Part shown: one piece after another, positions 1 to 8,138 of the stretch
Layout: every line of letters begins with the position of its first letter
Position numbering within the stretch: position 1 is the stretch's first letter
Assembly: GCF_014652855.1 (NCBI RefSeq)
Contig: NZ_BMZP01000001.1
Location: 145,140 to 209,139 of the forward strand
Length of the DNA: 64,000 nucleotides
Reading direction: 5' to 3'
Source of the DNA: Novosphingobium pokkalii
GTDB lineage: Bacteria > Pseudomonadota > Alphaproteobacteria > Sphingomonadales > Sphingomonadaceae
Program-made: the position numbers and the translations under genes
The notes under the pieces: generated by a model
The model's database searches: none
Told to the model about the DNA's origin: nothing
Seen by the model: only the letters and a program-made list of their open reading frames with translations

Positions 1-1
1 A

Positions 2-31
2 CCCCCTCCTCTGAAGAGGAGGGGGCTTTTT
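2..31 (+). terminator. Rho-independent terminator of an upstream plus-strand gene
   Basis: A perfect 11-bp inverted repeat (CCCCCTCCTCT at 2-12 and AGAGGAGGGGG at 15-25) is followed by C and five T residues on the plus strand. The T tract suits a plus-strand transcript coming from outside the window. folD ends convergently at 37, so the stem could also help stop folD transcription, although the minus strand shows no T tract inside the window. Confidence 0.85.
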
Positions 32-36
32 GTGGG

Positions 37-888
37 TCAGGCTTGCGCGGCTTGTACCGTGTTGGCCAGCAGGCAGGCGATGGTCATCGGGCCAACGCCG
101 CCGGGCACCGGGGTGACGGCGCGGGCGTGGTCCATTTCCGCCGCCGCGCAATCGCCGACCAGGCGGGTGGTGCCGTCGGGCTGCGTCACGCGGGTGATCC
201 CCACGTCGATCACCACGGCGCCGGGCTTGATCCAGTCGCCCTTGACCAGTTCGGGCGCACCGGCGGCGGCGACCACGATATCGGCCTTGCGCACGATATC
301 GGGCAGGCCCTGCGTAGCAATGTGGGTGACGGTGACGGTGCATTCGCGTTCCAGCAGCAGCATGGCCACCGGCTTGCCGACGATGTTGGACTTGCCGATC
401 ACCACGGCATCGAGCCCGCGATAGTTGTCGATCACCGTGTCGAGCAGCATCATGCAGCCGAGCGGCGTGCAGGGCACCAGCCCGCCCGTGCCGGTGGACA
501 GGCGGCCGACGTTGACCGGGTGGAATCCGTCGACATCCTTGGCCGGATCGATCGCATCGAGCACCTTGCCCGCGTCGATCTGCGCCGGCAGCGGCAACTG
601 CACCAGAATGCCGTGCACGCCGGGATCGGCATTGAGCGCGGCGATCAGCGCGAGCAGATCGGCTTGCGCAGTGTCGGCCGGCAGGCGGTGCTCGATCGAA
701 TGGATGCCGACCTTGGCGCATTGGCTGATCTTGCGGCCGACATAGACTTCGCTGGCCGGATCGTTGCCCACCAGCACGACGGCCAGGCCCGGTGCGCCAC
801 GGCCCTGCGCCACCATCCCGGCGACAGCCTGGGCCGTTGTTTGCGAAAGGGCGCGGGCGATCGCCTTGCCATCGATAAGCGTTGCCAT
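37..888 (-). CDS. folD: Bifunctional methylenetetrahydrofolate dehydrogenase / methenyltetrahydrofolate cyclohydrolase FolD
   Basis: A cytoplasmic one-carbon enzyme of 283 aa, the usual FolD length. It oxidises 5,10-methylene-THF with NADP and hydrolyses the methenyl form to 10-formyl-THF. Visible family marks are YVGRK at about residues 49-53 (catalytic Lys53), GILVQLPLP at 93-101, KDVDGFHP at 117-124, the Rossmann segment [11 protein letters not shown] at 163-173, and [10 protein letters not shown] near the C terminus. The open frame continues upstream to 1191, but homology begins at the ATG at 886-888 ([10 protein letters not shown]), so I use that start. The gene stands alone and faces a terminator at its 3' end. 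The product links to purine synthesis and glycine metabolism, but the gene is on the opposite strand from the purine operon and shows no copy of its shared promoter element. Confidence 0.96.
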   Translation of the reverse strand: MATLIDGKAIARALSQTTAQAVAGMVAQGRGAPGLAVVLVGNDPASEVYVGRKISQCAKVGIHSIEHRLPADTAQADLLALIAALNADPGVHGILVQLPLPAQIDAGKVLDAIDPAKDVDGFHPVNVGRLSTGTGGLVPCTPLGCMMLLDTVIDNYRGLDAVVIGKSNIVGKPVAMLLLERECTVTVTHIATQGLPDIVRKADIVVAAAGAPELVKGDWIKPGAVVIDVGITRVTQPDGTTRLVGDCAAAEMDHARAVTPVPGGVGPMTIACLLANTVQAAQA

Positions 889-995
889 GTTCTCTCCCCA
901 GGCAGGTGTGAAATCGGCTTTTGCCTGCGCCGCGCCATATCGCAAATATTGTATGTGTTGCATACTAATTTTGCGTCTGGGCGGATCACGCGGAC

Positions 996-1029
996 AAAAA
1001 AAGAGCCGGTCGGAAATCCGATCGGCTCT
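996..1029 (-). terminator. Strong minus-strand Rho-independent terminator
   Basis: Read on the minus strand, a 12-bp stem with one mismatch (arms at 1018-1029 and 1002-1013, 4-base loop) is followed by seven T residues (complement of 996-1002). It lies 311 bases beyond the stop of the oxidoreductase gene and just upstream of folD. It therefore ends either that transcript or an unannotated minus-strand RNA starting around 1100-1270. Confidence 0.85.
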
Positions 1030-1246
1030 GGAAGTTTTGGGAGAGGATGCCTGAAAGGCCTTATTGGGATGACGCAACCGCCGCGCAGAGGCAAATGCGT
1101 TTCTTGCAAGGAAAGATGCATTTTTTGCAATCGTAAGTCCCGGAAACGCTGGATTGACAGCGGCGGTCAGCACGTCTCGGGAAAAATGCAAACGATTTTA
1201 TGAATTTGCATGGTGCGCCATGATAGCGCTAATCTTTCCTGCGACG

Positions 1247-1272
1247 ATACCAATCTGAGACTGCATTGGTAT
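1247..1272. promoter_or_regulatory. 8-bp dyad of unknown function, operator-like
   Basis: ATACCAAT (1247-1254) and ATTGGTAT (1265-1272) form a perfect inverted repeat with a 10-base spacer. A second dyad, ATGCAAA-N12-TTTGCAT, lies just before it at 1186-1211. Both are in non-coding DNA with no plus-strand gene start nearby, so their target is unclear. They may control a minus-strand transcript that ends at the terminator at 996-1029. Confidence 0.35.
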
Positions 1273-1339
1273 GCGCATCGCCGATTTTCTTGCACGATGC
1301 CTTGCTGCCGGCGGCGGACAAGGCATCGTTGCCCGCGAA

Positions 1340-2977
1340 TCAGGCTGCGAGAAGCTCTGCCGCCAGGGCCTCGGCCACCCGAATGCCGTCGACAGCGGCC
1401 GAAAGAATCCCCCCGGCATAGCCGGCGCCTTCGCCCGCCGGATAGAGCCCGCGCGTATTGAGGCTTTGCAGATCCTTGCCGCGCGTGATCCGTACCGGCG
1501 ACGACGTGCGGGTTTCCACGCCGGTCATCACCACGTCCGGGTGGTCATAGCCCGCCATCTGGCGCCCGAACACGGGCAGGGCTTCGCGCAGGGCATCGGT
1601 GACGAAATCGGGCAGGCAGGTTTCCAGCTCCGTCAGGTGCACGCCAGGCTGGTAGCTGGGCACGATGCTGCCCAATTCGGTGCTGGGCCGGCGGGCGAGG
1701 AAATCGCCCACTTTCTGGCCCGGCGCCTGGTAGTTCGACCCGCCGGCCACGAACGCGCGTTCTTCCCAGTGGCGTTGCAGGGCAATGCCGGCCAGCGGAT
1801 GCCCGGGAAAATCGCGTTCCGGCGTGATATCCACCACCAGGCCGGAATTGGCGTTGAATTCGGCACGGGAATACTGGCTCATCCCGTTGGTGACGACGCG
1901 GCCTTCCTCGCTGGCAGCGGCGACCACGCGCCCGCCCGGACACATGCAGAAGCTGTAGACCGAGCGGCCGTTGCTGCACTGGTGCGCCAGGGCATAGGCC
2001 GCCGGCCCCAGGATCGGATGCTTGGCGCAGGCGCCATAGCGGGCCTGGTCGATCAGGCTCTGCGGATGCTCGATGCGCACGCCGATGGCAAAGGGCTTGG
2101 CCTCGATATGCACGCCGCGGTTGTAGAGCACTTCGAAGGTGTCGCGCGCGGAATGGCCGACGGCCATGATCACGCGGCGCGCGGGCAGGTATTCTCCGTT
2201 GGACAAGTGCAGCCCGGCCAGGCGGCGCTCGCCTTGCGCATCGGTTTCCACCGCGAAATCGTCCACCCGCGTGCCGAAACGGTATTCGCCGCCCAGCTTC
2301 TCTATGGTTTCGCGCATCGACATCACCATGGTGACGAGGCGGAATGTGCCGATGTGGGGGTGGGCTTCGGTCAGGATATCGTCGGGCGCGCCGGCCTTGA
2401 CGAATTCGACCAGCACCTTGCGGCCGAGATGGCGCGGGTCCTTGATCCGGCTGTAGAGCTTGCCGTCGGAAAAGGTGCCGGCACCGCCTTCGCCGAACTG
2501 CACGTTGGATTCCGGCGTCAGCACCGACTTGCGCCACAGTGCCCAGGTGTCCTTGGTGCGTTCGCGCACCGCCTTGCCACGCTCGATGATGATCGGCTTG
2601 AGGCCCATCTGCGCCAGGATCAGGCCGGCGAGCAAGCCGCAGGGACCAGCGCCGATGACCACCGGGCGGTCGCCCTCGCGCGCTGTCCAGCCTTCGGGCG
2701 CGCGCACGGGAAAGCGGTAGCTGGTGTCGGGCGCGGGGCGCACGTGGGTGTCGCCTGCCAGGCGGGCCAGCACTTCGGCTTCGTCGGCGTCGGACAGGGT
2801 CACGTCCACGGCGTAGACGAGCTGGATCGCGTTCTTGCGGCGCGCATCGTTGCCGCGCTTGGCCACGGCATGGCGCAGGATCTGCGCTTCGCTCACGCCC
2901 AGTCGCGCGGCAATGGCCGGCAGCATGGCTTCGGGGGCGTGATCGAGCGGCAGCTTGAGTTCGGTAAGGCGCAACAT
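1340..2977 (-). CDS. FAD-dependent dehydrogenase of the uncharacterised COG2509 type
   Basis: A 545-aa protein. After an N-terminal region of about 100 residues comes a dinucleotide-binding fold, VVIGAGPCGLLAGLILAQ, about residues 106-123, followed by an acidic residue in IIIERGK. Downstream are VQFGEGGAGTFSDGKL, RVIMAVGHSARDTF and, near the C terminus, GLYPAGEGAGYAGGI, all typical of this flavoprotein family. The layout suggests a cytoplasmic NAD(P)/FAD oxidoreductase; the substrate is unknown. The start is the ATG at 2975-2977 (MLRLTELKL). The frame runs on into the antisense of the dipeptidase gene, but nothing conserved lies there. It is transcribed divergently from the dipeptidase gene, with only 42 bases between the starts. 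Confidence 0.88.
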   Translation of the reverse strand: MLRLTELKLPLDHAPEAMLPAIAARLGVSEAQILRHAVAKRGNDARRKNAIQLVYAVDVTLSDADEAEVLARLAGDTHVRPAPDTSYRFPVRAPEGWTAREGDRPVVIGAGPCGLLAGLILAQMGLKPIIIERGKAVRERTKDTWALWRKSVLTPESNVQFGEGGAGTFSDGKLYSRIKDPRHLGRKVLVEFVKAGAPDDILTEAHPHIGTFRLVTMVMSMRETIEKLGGEYRFGTRVDDFAVETDAQGERRLAGLHLSNGEYLPARRVIMAVGHSARDTFEVLYNRGVHIEAKPFAIGVRIEHPQSLIDQARYGACAKHPILGPAAYALAHQCSNGRSVYSFCMCPGGRVVAAASEEGRVVTNGMSQYSRAEFNANSGLVVDITPERDFPGHPLAGIALQRHWEERAFVAGGSNYQAPGQKVGDFLARRPSTELGSIVPSYQPGVHLTELETCLPDFVTDALREALPVFGRQMAGYDHPDVVMTGVETRTSSPVRITRGKDLQSLNTRGLYPAGEGAGYAGGILSAAVDGIRVAEALAAELLAA

Positions 2978-3019
2978 GGGGTGCGCCTCTACCCCTTGCG
3001 CTGCCGAAGGGAAAGCCGG

Positions 3020-4273
3020 ATGAAAGGGACCATGCGTTTCCCCCGTCCCGCCATCGCCGCGCTCGTCGCCATGTCCCTGGCATCGCCGGCCCTGGCCGAT
3101 GTGCCGCTGCCGACCAAGGCCGAGCGCGCGGTGCACGAGCGCGCGCTGACGCTCGACACCCATCTCGACACCCCGGCTTCGCTCGTGCTGCCGGGCTGGT
3201 CGATCACCCAGCGCCACAGCGTGCGCGACGATTATACGCAGGTAGACGTGCCGCGCATGATCGCCGGCGGCCTCGATGGCGGGTTCTGGGCGATCTATAC
3301 CCCGCAAGGCCCGCTCGATCCGGCCAGCACGCGGGCGGCGCGCGACTATGCCTTTGCCCGCGCGGTGGCGATCCACGCCATGGTTGCCGCCCATCCCGAG
3401 GCCTTTGCCCTGGCCGACAAGGCCGCCGACGCCGCGCCGATTGCCGCGAGCGGGCGCCGGGTGGTCTATCTGTCCATCGAGAACGCCTGGCCGCTGGGCG
3501 ATGACCCAACGTTGCTCCAGGCTTTCCATGCCTTGGGCGTGCGGATTTCCGGCTTTGCCCATTTCCGCACCAACCAGTTTGCCGACAGCAGCACCGATGC
3601 GCCCAAGTGGGATGGCCTGAGCCCGGCGGGCGTCCAGCTTCTGGCGGAAATGAACCGGCTGGGCGTGGTGGCCGATCTTTCGCACAGTTCCGATGCCGCG
3701 CTCGACGATGCGCTGCGCCTGTCGAAAGCGCCGATCCTGCTCAGCCATTCGGGCTGCAAGGCGGTCTATGATCATCCGCGCAACATCGACGACGCCCATC
3801 TGCGCGCGCTGGCGGCACAGGGCGGGGTCATCCAGATCAATTCGGTCTATGTGAAGAAGCTGGTGCAGGATCCGCAGCGCAAGGCCGCGCTCGATGCGCT
3901 GGAGCAGCGCTATCCCGAACATCGCACCCTGAGCGCGGCCGAGCGGGCGGATTACCTCGCGCAGCGCCACGCGATCGACCGGCAATGGCCCGAAGCGCGC
4001 GCGGGCTTCGACGATTTCATGGCCAATCTGCGCCATGCGCTGACCGTGGCCGGTGTCGATCATGTCGGCATCGGCATGGATTGGGATGGCGGCGGCGGGG
4101 TGGCCGGGCTGGAAGACGTGGCCGACCTGCCCAAGGTTACCGCCGCGCTGCTGCGCGCGGGCTATAGCGAGGCGGATGTGGACAAGATCTGGTCCGGCAA
4201 CGTGCTGCGCGTGCTGACGGCGGCGGAAGCCGAAAGCGCGCGCGAGCGGGCGGGTGCTGCAACGGCGCAGTGA
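3020..4273 (+). CDS. Exported membrane dipeptidase, peptidase family M19
   Basis: A 417-aa zinc metallopeptidase of the renal dipeptidase family, which cleaves dipeptides and can hydrolyse D-residue C termini. Residues 1-26 form a signal peptide ending ASPALA, so it acts in the periplasm or as a lipid-free envelope enzyme. Metal-site motifs in order are TLDTHLDTP (HxD at 48-50), SIENAWPLG (bridging Glu), DLSHSS, LLSHSGC, and the C-terminal VGIGMDWDGGGG and WSGNVLRVL. ATG at 3020 follows AAGGGAAAG; a second in-frame ATG at 3032 also has a plausible ribosome-binding site and would only shorten the n-region. It lies immediately before the purine operon but ends upstream of that operon's promoter element, so it is probably a separate unit. 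Confidence 0.93.
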   Translation: MKGTMRFPRPAIAALVAMSLASPALADVPLPTKAERAVHERALTLDTHLDTPASLVLPGWSITQRHSVRDDYTQVDVPRMIAGGLDGGFWAIYTPQGPLDPASTRAARDYAFARAVAIHAMVAAHPEAFALADKAADAAPIAASGRRVVYLSIENAWPLGDDPTLLQAFHALGVRISGFAHFRTNQFADSSTDAPKWDGLSPAGVQLLAEMNRLGVVADLSHSSDAALDDALRLSKAPILLSHSGCKAVYDHPRNIDDAHLRALAAQGGVIQINSVYVKKLVQDPQRKAALDALEQRYPEHRTLSAAERADYLAQRHAIDRQWPEARAGFDDFMANLRHALTVAGVDHVGIGMDWDGGGGVAGLEDVADLPKVTAALLRAGYSEADVDKIWSGNVLRVLTAAEAESARERAGAATAQ

Positions 4274-4287
4274 TCGACCCGCGCTAA

Positions 4288-4323
4288 TTTTTGCAACGAT
4301 CCGTTCCGATCATTGCGTTGGAT
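4288..4323 (+). promoter_or_regulatory. Shared purine-regulon promoter/operator element, copy A
   Basis: TTTTTGCAACG (4288-4298), 11 bases, then TCATTGCGTTGGAT (4310-4323). The same two blocks occur at exactly the same spacing at 25343-25379 and 34709-34745, each ahead of a purine-related transcription unit; the spacer also keeps GT at its positions 5-6. GCAA and TTGC form a dyad with a 16-base spacer. TTGCAA and TGCGTT are 17 bases apart, as in a -35/-10 pair, though TGCGTT is a poor -10. This copy ends 19 bases before the hpxX start codon, implying a very short leader. Binding by the LysR protein encoded at 24407-25324 is an inference. Confidence 0.75.
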
Positions 4324-4342
4324 CGATAGGGGGGTGGCGGCT

Positions 4343-4531
4343 ATGACGGTCGACACCATGGCCGACACGCCCGAAAACACTGTTCCGAAGCTGCCGCGCA
4401 GCGAAGCCGAAGCGCAGGCCTGCGCTGCCCGCCATGGCTGGACCATTCCCGCGCCATGCCTGCCGGGGGTGGTCGCCAACCTGGACCTGCTGGCCCGCCA
4501 CGCCGCGATCTTTGCCGGAAAGCCGGCGTGA
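4343..4531 (+). CDS. hpxX: Small DUF4089 / AtzG-like protein, HpxX homologue
   Basis: A 62-aa protein with the DUF4089 pattern: an acidic N terminus followed by IPAPCLPGVVANLDLLARHA. Small partners of this type (AtzG) sit beside AtzE-family amidases and form a complex with them; HpxX is the counterpart in the Klebsiella hpxWXYZ purine genes. It is the first gene of the 18-gene operon, 19 bases after promoter element A. ATG at 4343 is preceded by GGGGGTGG. Its stop overlaps the GTG start of hpxY (GTGA), so the two are translationally coupled, as expected for subunits of one complex. Family assignment rests on pattern and context because the protein is short. Confidence 0.8.
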   Translation: MTVDTMADTPENTVPKLPRSEAEAQACAARHGWTIPAPCLPGVVANLDLLARHAAIFAGKPA

Positions 4532-5865
4532 TCGGCGCGCTGGAGCAGGCCGCCGCCGTGCGCAGCGGCCAGGTGCGCGCGGTCGATCTGGCGCAGGCGG
4601 CGCTGGCCCGCCTGGCCGCCGACCGGCATGTGGCGGTCACGCGCCTGCTGCCCGCCCGCGCGCTGGACGAAGCGGCCCGCGTCGATGCACTGGTGGCGCA
4701 GGGGCGCGATCCGGGGCCGTTGGCCGGGGTGCCCTATGGCGTGAAAGATCTGTTCGACGTCGCCGGGGAAGTGACCACGGCCGGCTCTGCCGTGCGCGCC
4801 GGGGCGGCTCCGGCCAGTGCCGACGCGGAAAGCGTGCGGCGCCTGGCGCAGGCCGGCGCGGTGCTGGTGGCGACGCTCAACATGGACGAGTTCGCCTATG
4901 GCTTTGCCACGATCAATGCGCGGCACGGCACGACGCGCAATCCGCACGATCCGGCGCGCCTGGCTGGCGGATCGTCCGGTGGGTCTGCGGCGGTGGTCGC
5001 CGCCGGGCATCTCGCCTTTGCGCTGGGGTCTGACACGAACGGCTCGATCCGCGTGCCGGCGAGCCTTTGCGGGCTCTATGGCCTGAAGCCGACCCATGCC
5101 GACCTGCCGCTCGACGGCACGTTTCCCTTTGCCCACAGCTTTGACGATATCGGCCCGTTCACCAGCGATCTGGCCGATCTGCGCGCGGTGTGGGCTGTGC
5201 TGTCCGGCCGGATCGATGCTGCGCCAACCGACGCGCCGCGCCTGGGCTGGCTGGGCGGGCGCTTTGCCGAAAACCGCGATCCGGCGCAGGCGGCGGCGAT
5301 TGCCGCTGTGGCGGGCGAAGGGCCTTGCGTCGTGCTGCCCGATCTGGCGCGCTATCGCTCTGCCGCGTTCCTGATTACCGCCTATGAAGGCGGCGCGCTG
5401 CACCGCGCCGATCTGGCGCGCGCGGCGATGGGCTATGACCCGGCGGTGCGCGATCGGCTGACCGCCGGCAGCCTGCTGCCCCCCGCGCTCTATGAAGCGG
5501 CGCAAGCCCTGCGGGCGCAGGCGCGTGACCATGTCGATGCGCTGATGGAAGCGGCCGGGGTGGACGTGCTGCTGGCCCCGGCCACGCCCTGCGTGGCGCC
5601 GCCGATCGCCGATCCGCGCATCGTGATCGACGGGGCCATGGTGCCGGCTCGGGCCGATCTTGGCATTCATACCCAGCCGATCACGTTCCTGGGCCTGCCG
5701 TCGCTGTGCGTGCCGCTGCACCGGCCGGGGCAATTGCCGCTGGGCCTGCAACTGATCGGACGCCGTTTTGGCGAGACAGCCCTGTTCGCATGTGCACAAA
5801 TGCTGGAAGAGCGGGGCGTGACGGGCGCCACTGCGCCGGGGGAAATTTCAGGGGAATGGCAATGA
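4528..5865 (+). CDS. hpxY: AtzE-family amidohydrolase, HpxY homologue
   Basis: A 445-aa amidase-signature enzyme close to AtzE/HpxY rather than to GatA. The Ser-cisSer-Lys triad is visible: Lys in GVKDLFDVAG, the cis-Ser region AGGSSGGSAAVVAAG, and the nucleophile in GSDTNGSIRVPAS (most relatives have GSDTGGS). AtzE hydrolyses carboxybiuret. In a purine operon next to pucG and hpxW, the likely substrate is an oxalurate- or ureido-type compound; this is inference. The GTG start at 4528 overlaps the hpxX stop, and the homologous N terminus (VIGALEQAAAVRSG) begins there. The stop overlaps the permease start (ATGA). Confidence 0.85.
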   Translation: MIGALEQAAAVRSGQVRAVDLAQAALARLAADRHVAVTRLLPARALDEAARVDALVAQGRDPGPLAGVPYGVKDLFDVAGEVTTAGSAVRAGAAPASADAESVRRLAQAGAVLVATLNMDEFAYGFATINARHGTTRNPHDPARLAGGSSGGSAAVVAAGHLAFALGSDTNGSIRVPASLCGLYGLKPTHADLPLDGTFPFAHSFDDIGPFTSDLADLRAVWAVLSGRIDAAPTDAPRLGWLGGRFAENRDPAQAAAIAAVAGEGPCVVLPDLARYRSAAFLITAYEGGALHRADLARAAMGYDPAVRDRLTAGSLLPPALYEAAQALRAQARDHVDALMEAAGVDVLLAPATPCVAPPIADPRIVIDGAMVPARADLGIHTQPITFLGLPSLCVPLHRPGQLPLGLQLIGRRFGETALFACAQMLEERGVTGATAPGEISGEWQ

Positions 5866-7187
5866 CGGACAGCGTGGCGCAGAAGATCGGCGCTTATTTC
5901 GATTTTTCCGGGCGAGGCACCACGCTGCGCACCGAAGTGGTGGCGGGGGCCACCACGTTCCTGACCATGGCCTATATCGTGCTGGTCAACCCCTCCATCC
6001 TCGGCCAGGCGGGGATGCCGGTGGCGGCCGTGGCGGCGGCGACCTGCTTTGCCGCAGCCTTTGCTTCCGTGCTGATGGGCGTGGCGGCCAATACGCCGCT
6101 GGCCCTGGCGCCGGGCATGGGCCTTAACGCCTATTTCGCGTTCACCGTGGTCGGGCAGATGCACGTGCCCTGGCCGGTGGGGCTGGGCTGCGTGATGATT
6201 TCGGGGCTGGTGTTCCTGATCCTGACGCTCACGGGTGTGCGCCAGTTGATCGTCTCGGTCATTCCCAACTATCTGTTTGCCGCCGTCGCCGGGGGTATCG
6301 GCCTCTTCATCGGCTTCATCGGGTTGAAGGATGCCGGCATCGTGGTGGGCAACCCGGCCACGCTGGTGGCGCTGGGCAACCTCAAGAGCGCGGGGCCGGC
6401 GCTGGCGCTGCTGGGCCTTTTGATCATCGGCGTGCTTTCGGTGTGGAACGTCCGCGGCGCCATGCTGCTGGGCATTGTCGCCACCACGCTGGTGGGCTGG
6501 TTTTCCGGCATGGTGCACGTTGCGCCGCAGCCCTATTCGCTCGACGCGCTGACCGCCACGGCCTTCAAGCTCGATCTGCCCGGCGTGCTCAAGCTGTCGG
6601 GCGGAGTGGTGGAGATCGTCTTCGTCTTCCTGTTCGTCGATCTGTTCGACAATATCGGCACCTTGGTGGCCGTGACCAAGCGCGCCGGGCTGATGGACAA
6701 GGCCGGGCGCATTTCGGGCCTCAACCGCATCCTCATTACCGACGCGGTGGCGACGATGGTCGGCGCGCTGGCGGGCACCAGCACCGTGACCTCCTACGTG
6801 GAAAGCGCGGCGGGGGTGCAGGCTGGCGGGCGCACCGGGTTGACCGCGATCGTCACCGGCGTGCTGTTCTTTGCGACGATGTTCGTGGCGCCCTATGCCC
6901 AGCTCGTGCCGCTGGCGGCCACGGCCCCGGCGCTGATCATTGTGGGCGGGCTGATGCTGCTGCCGCTGACCGAGGTGGAGTGGGAAGACCCGATGGCGGC
7001 GATCCCCGCGTTCCTGACCGTGGCGATGATCCCGCTGACCTTCTCGATCGCCAATGGTCTGGCGCTGGGCATCACCGCCCATGCCGTGCTCACCCTGCTG
7101 CGCGGCCGCGCGCGCACCAGCGACTGGTTCCTGTTCGTGTTGGCGGCGCTGTTCGTCGCGCGGTTCGTGTGGATGGGAGCAGCCTGA
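5862..7187 (+). CDS. NCS2-type purine base permease, AzgA/PbuG (COG2252) group
   Basis: A 441-aa inner-membrane proton symporter of the adenine/guanine/hypoxanthine permease group. The N terminus GATTFLTMAYIVLVNPSIL, then GMGLNAYFAFTVV, the transport-motif helix VFLFVDLFDNIGTLVAVT and TSTVTSYVESAAGVQAGGRTG are characteristic; about 12 membrane segments are visible. ATG at 5862 is chosen over 5856 because GGGGA lies 6 bases upstream and the codon overlaps the hpxY stop. It would import bases released in the periplasm for the deaminases and xanthine dehydrogenase of the same operon. Exact base specificity cannot be read from the sequence. Confidence 0.9.
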   Translation: MTDSVAQKIGAYFDFSGRGTTLRTEVVAGATTFLTMAYIVLVNPSILGQAGMPVAAVAAATCFAAAFASVLMGVAANTPLALAPGMGLNAYFAFTVVGQMHVPWPVGLGCVMISGLVFLILTLTGVRQLIVSVIPNYLFAAVAGGIGLFIGFIGLKDAGIVVGNPATLVALGNLKSAGPALALLGLLIIGVLSVWNVRGAMLLGIVATTLVGWFSGMVHVAPQPYSLDALTATAFKLDLPGVLKLSGGVVEIVFVFLFVDLFDNIGTLVAVTKRAGLMDKAGRISGLNRILITDAVATMVGALAGTSTVTSYVESAAGVQAGGRTGLTAIVTGVLFFATMFVAPYAQLVPLAATAPALIIVGGLMLLPLTEVEWEDPMAAIPAFLTVAMIPLTFSIANGLALGITAHAVLTLLRGRARTSDWFLFVLAALFVARFVWMGAA

Positions 7188-8131
7188 TGCGCAAGATGAA
7201 GTCCCTGCTGGCCGCTGCCGCCGCTTTGCTGGCCGCCCCGCAAGCGGCCCATGCCACGGCGCGCCTGCTCGATCCCGTGCCGCGCACCTTGGTGCTGACC
7301 GCCTATGCCCCGGAATGGGAGGCCATGGCGGCGGTGATCACCCATGGCCGTCGGGTGAAAGTCAACGATCGGGAGATCGTGCTGGGCACCCTCGCGGGCC
7401 GGCCGGTGATCCTGATGTCGAGCGGGGTGTCGATGGTCAACGCCGCGATGAACACGCAGCTTGCCATCGACCATTTCCGGGTGAAGCGCATCGTCTTTTC
7501 CGGCGTGGCCGGTGGCGTGGACCCCGCGCTGAGCATCGGCGACGTGTCCGTGCCCGAACAATGGGGGCAATATCTGGAAGTGATGTTTGCCCGCCAGACC
7601 GACAAGGGCTGGCAGACGCCGTCGCCCAGCCCGGTGGGCGCGCCGGAAAACTGGCAGTTCATCTTCCCCAACGGCACCCGCGTGGGCAATGCGGCCGAGC
7701 CGGCGAAGAACCACATCCTGCTTGCCGCCGATCCGGCGCTGGTGGCCCTGGCGCGCAAGGTGGCGGCGGGCCTGGTGCTCAAGCGCTGCGCCGCGCCGGG
7801 TGCCGGGCAGAGCGCGCAAAGCCAGCTTTGCCTGCCGCACGATCCCAAGGTGGAAGTGGGCGGCACCGGGGTTTCGGCGGGCGTCTATGCCGACAATGCG
7901 CAGTTTCGCGAATATCTGTTCCGCGCCTGGCATGCCCGCCTGCTCGACATGGAAAGCGCGGCGGTGATCCAGGTAGCCTATGCCAACCGGGTGCCGGCGA
8001 TCGTGTTCCGCTCGCTGTCCGACCTCGCCGGCGGGGATGCCGATCACAACATGGAATATGTCTTCGATCACGTCGCGTCGGTGAACGCGGCTACGGTGGT
8101 GCGCGCGTTCGTCACCGCGCTGCCGAACTGA
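7187..8131 (+). CDS. Exported MTAN-like nucleosidase of the PNP/UDP phosphorylase superfamily
   Basis: A 314-aa protein with a clear signal peptide (residues 1-23, ending AAHA), followed by a nucleoside phosphorylase/nucleosidase fold. Conserved segments are VFSGVAGGVDPALSIGDV, the ribose-binding LLDMESAAVIQVAY and the purine-site FRSLSDLAGG, matching the MESAA and SD positions of 5'-methylthioadenosine/S-adenosylhomocysteine nucleosidases. Export puts it in the periplasm, so it probably splits imported purine nucleosides into base and sugar ahead of the neighbouring permease. Its start shares one base with the permease stop (TGATG), with GGAG upstream. It could instead be a phosphorylase, but phosphorolysis is less likely in the periplasm. 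Confidence 0.8.
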   Translation: MRKMKSLLAAAAALLAAPQAAHATARLLDPVPRTLVLTAYAPEWEAMAAVITHGRRVKVNDREIVLGTLAGRPVILMSSGVSMVNAAMNTQLAIDHFRVKRIVFSGVAGGVDPALSIGDVSVPEQWGQYLEVMFARQTDKGWQTPSPSPVGAPENWQFIFPNGTRVGNAAEPAKNHILLAADPALVALARKVAAGLVLKRCAAPGAGQSAQSQLCLPHDPKVEVGGTGVSAGVYADNAQFREYLFRAWHARLLDMESAAVIQVAYANRVPAIVFRSLSDLAGGDADHNMEYVFDHVASVNAATVVRAFVTALPN

Positions 8132-8138
8132 GACGGCC

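Larger units (their letters stand above)
889..1339. other. Non-coding gap between folD and the FAD oxidoreductase gene
   Basis: About 450 bases with no convincing reading frame. It holds a minus-strand terminator at 996-1029, the small dyad GTATG-N5-CATAC (951-965) upstream of folD, an ATGCAAA/TTTGCAT dyad (1186-1192 and 1205-1211), and an ATACCAAT/ATTGGTAT dyad (1247-1254 and 1265-1272). Several TTGCAA-like words also cluster at 1104-1211. A minus-strand small RNA ending at the terminator is possible. Otherwise the gap is the 3' region of the oxidoreductase gene plus the folD promoter. Confidence 0.6.

Noticed and set aside
1121..1154. Fourth copy of the purine element (TTTTTTGCAATCG)
   Set aside because: Only the first block matches, with an inserted base; the TCATTG block is missing at the required distance.
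43..1203. Long plus-strand frame opposite folD
   Set aside because: It is His/Asp/Gly/Arg-rich shadow coding typical of GC-rich DNA, lies antisense to a certain gene, and shows no domain.
1271..3019. Plus-strand extension of the dipeptidase frame
   Set aside because: It runs antisense through the FAD oxidoreductase gene; signal peptide and homology begin only at 3020.
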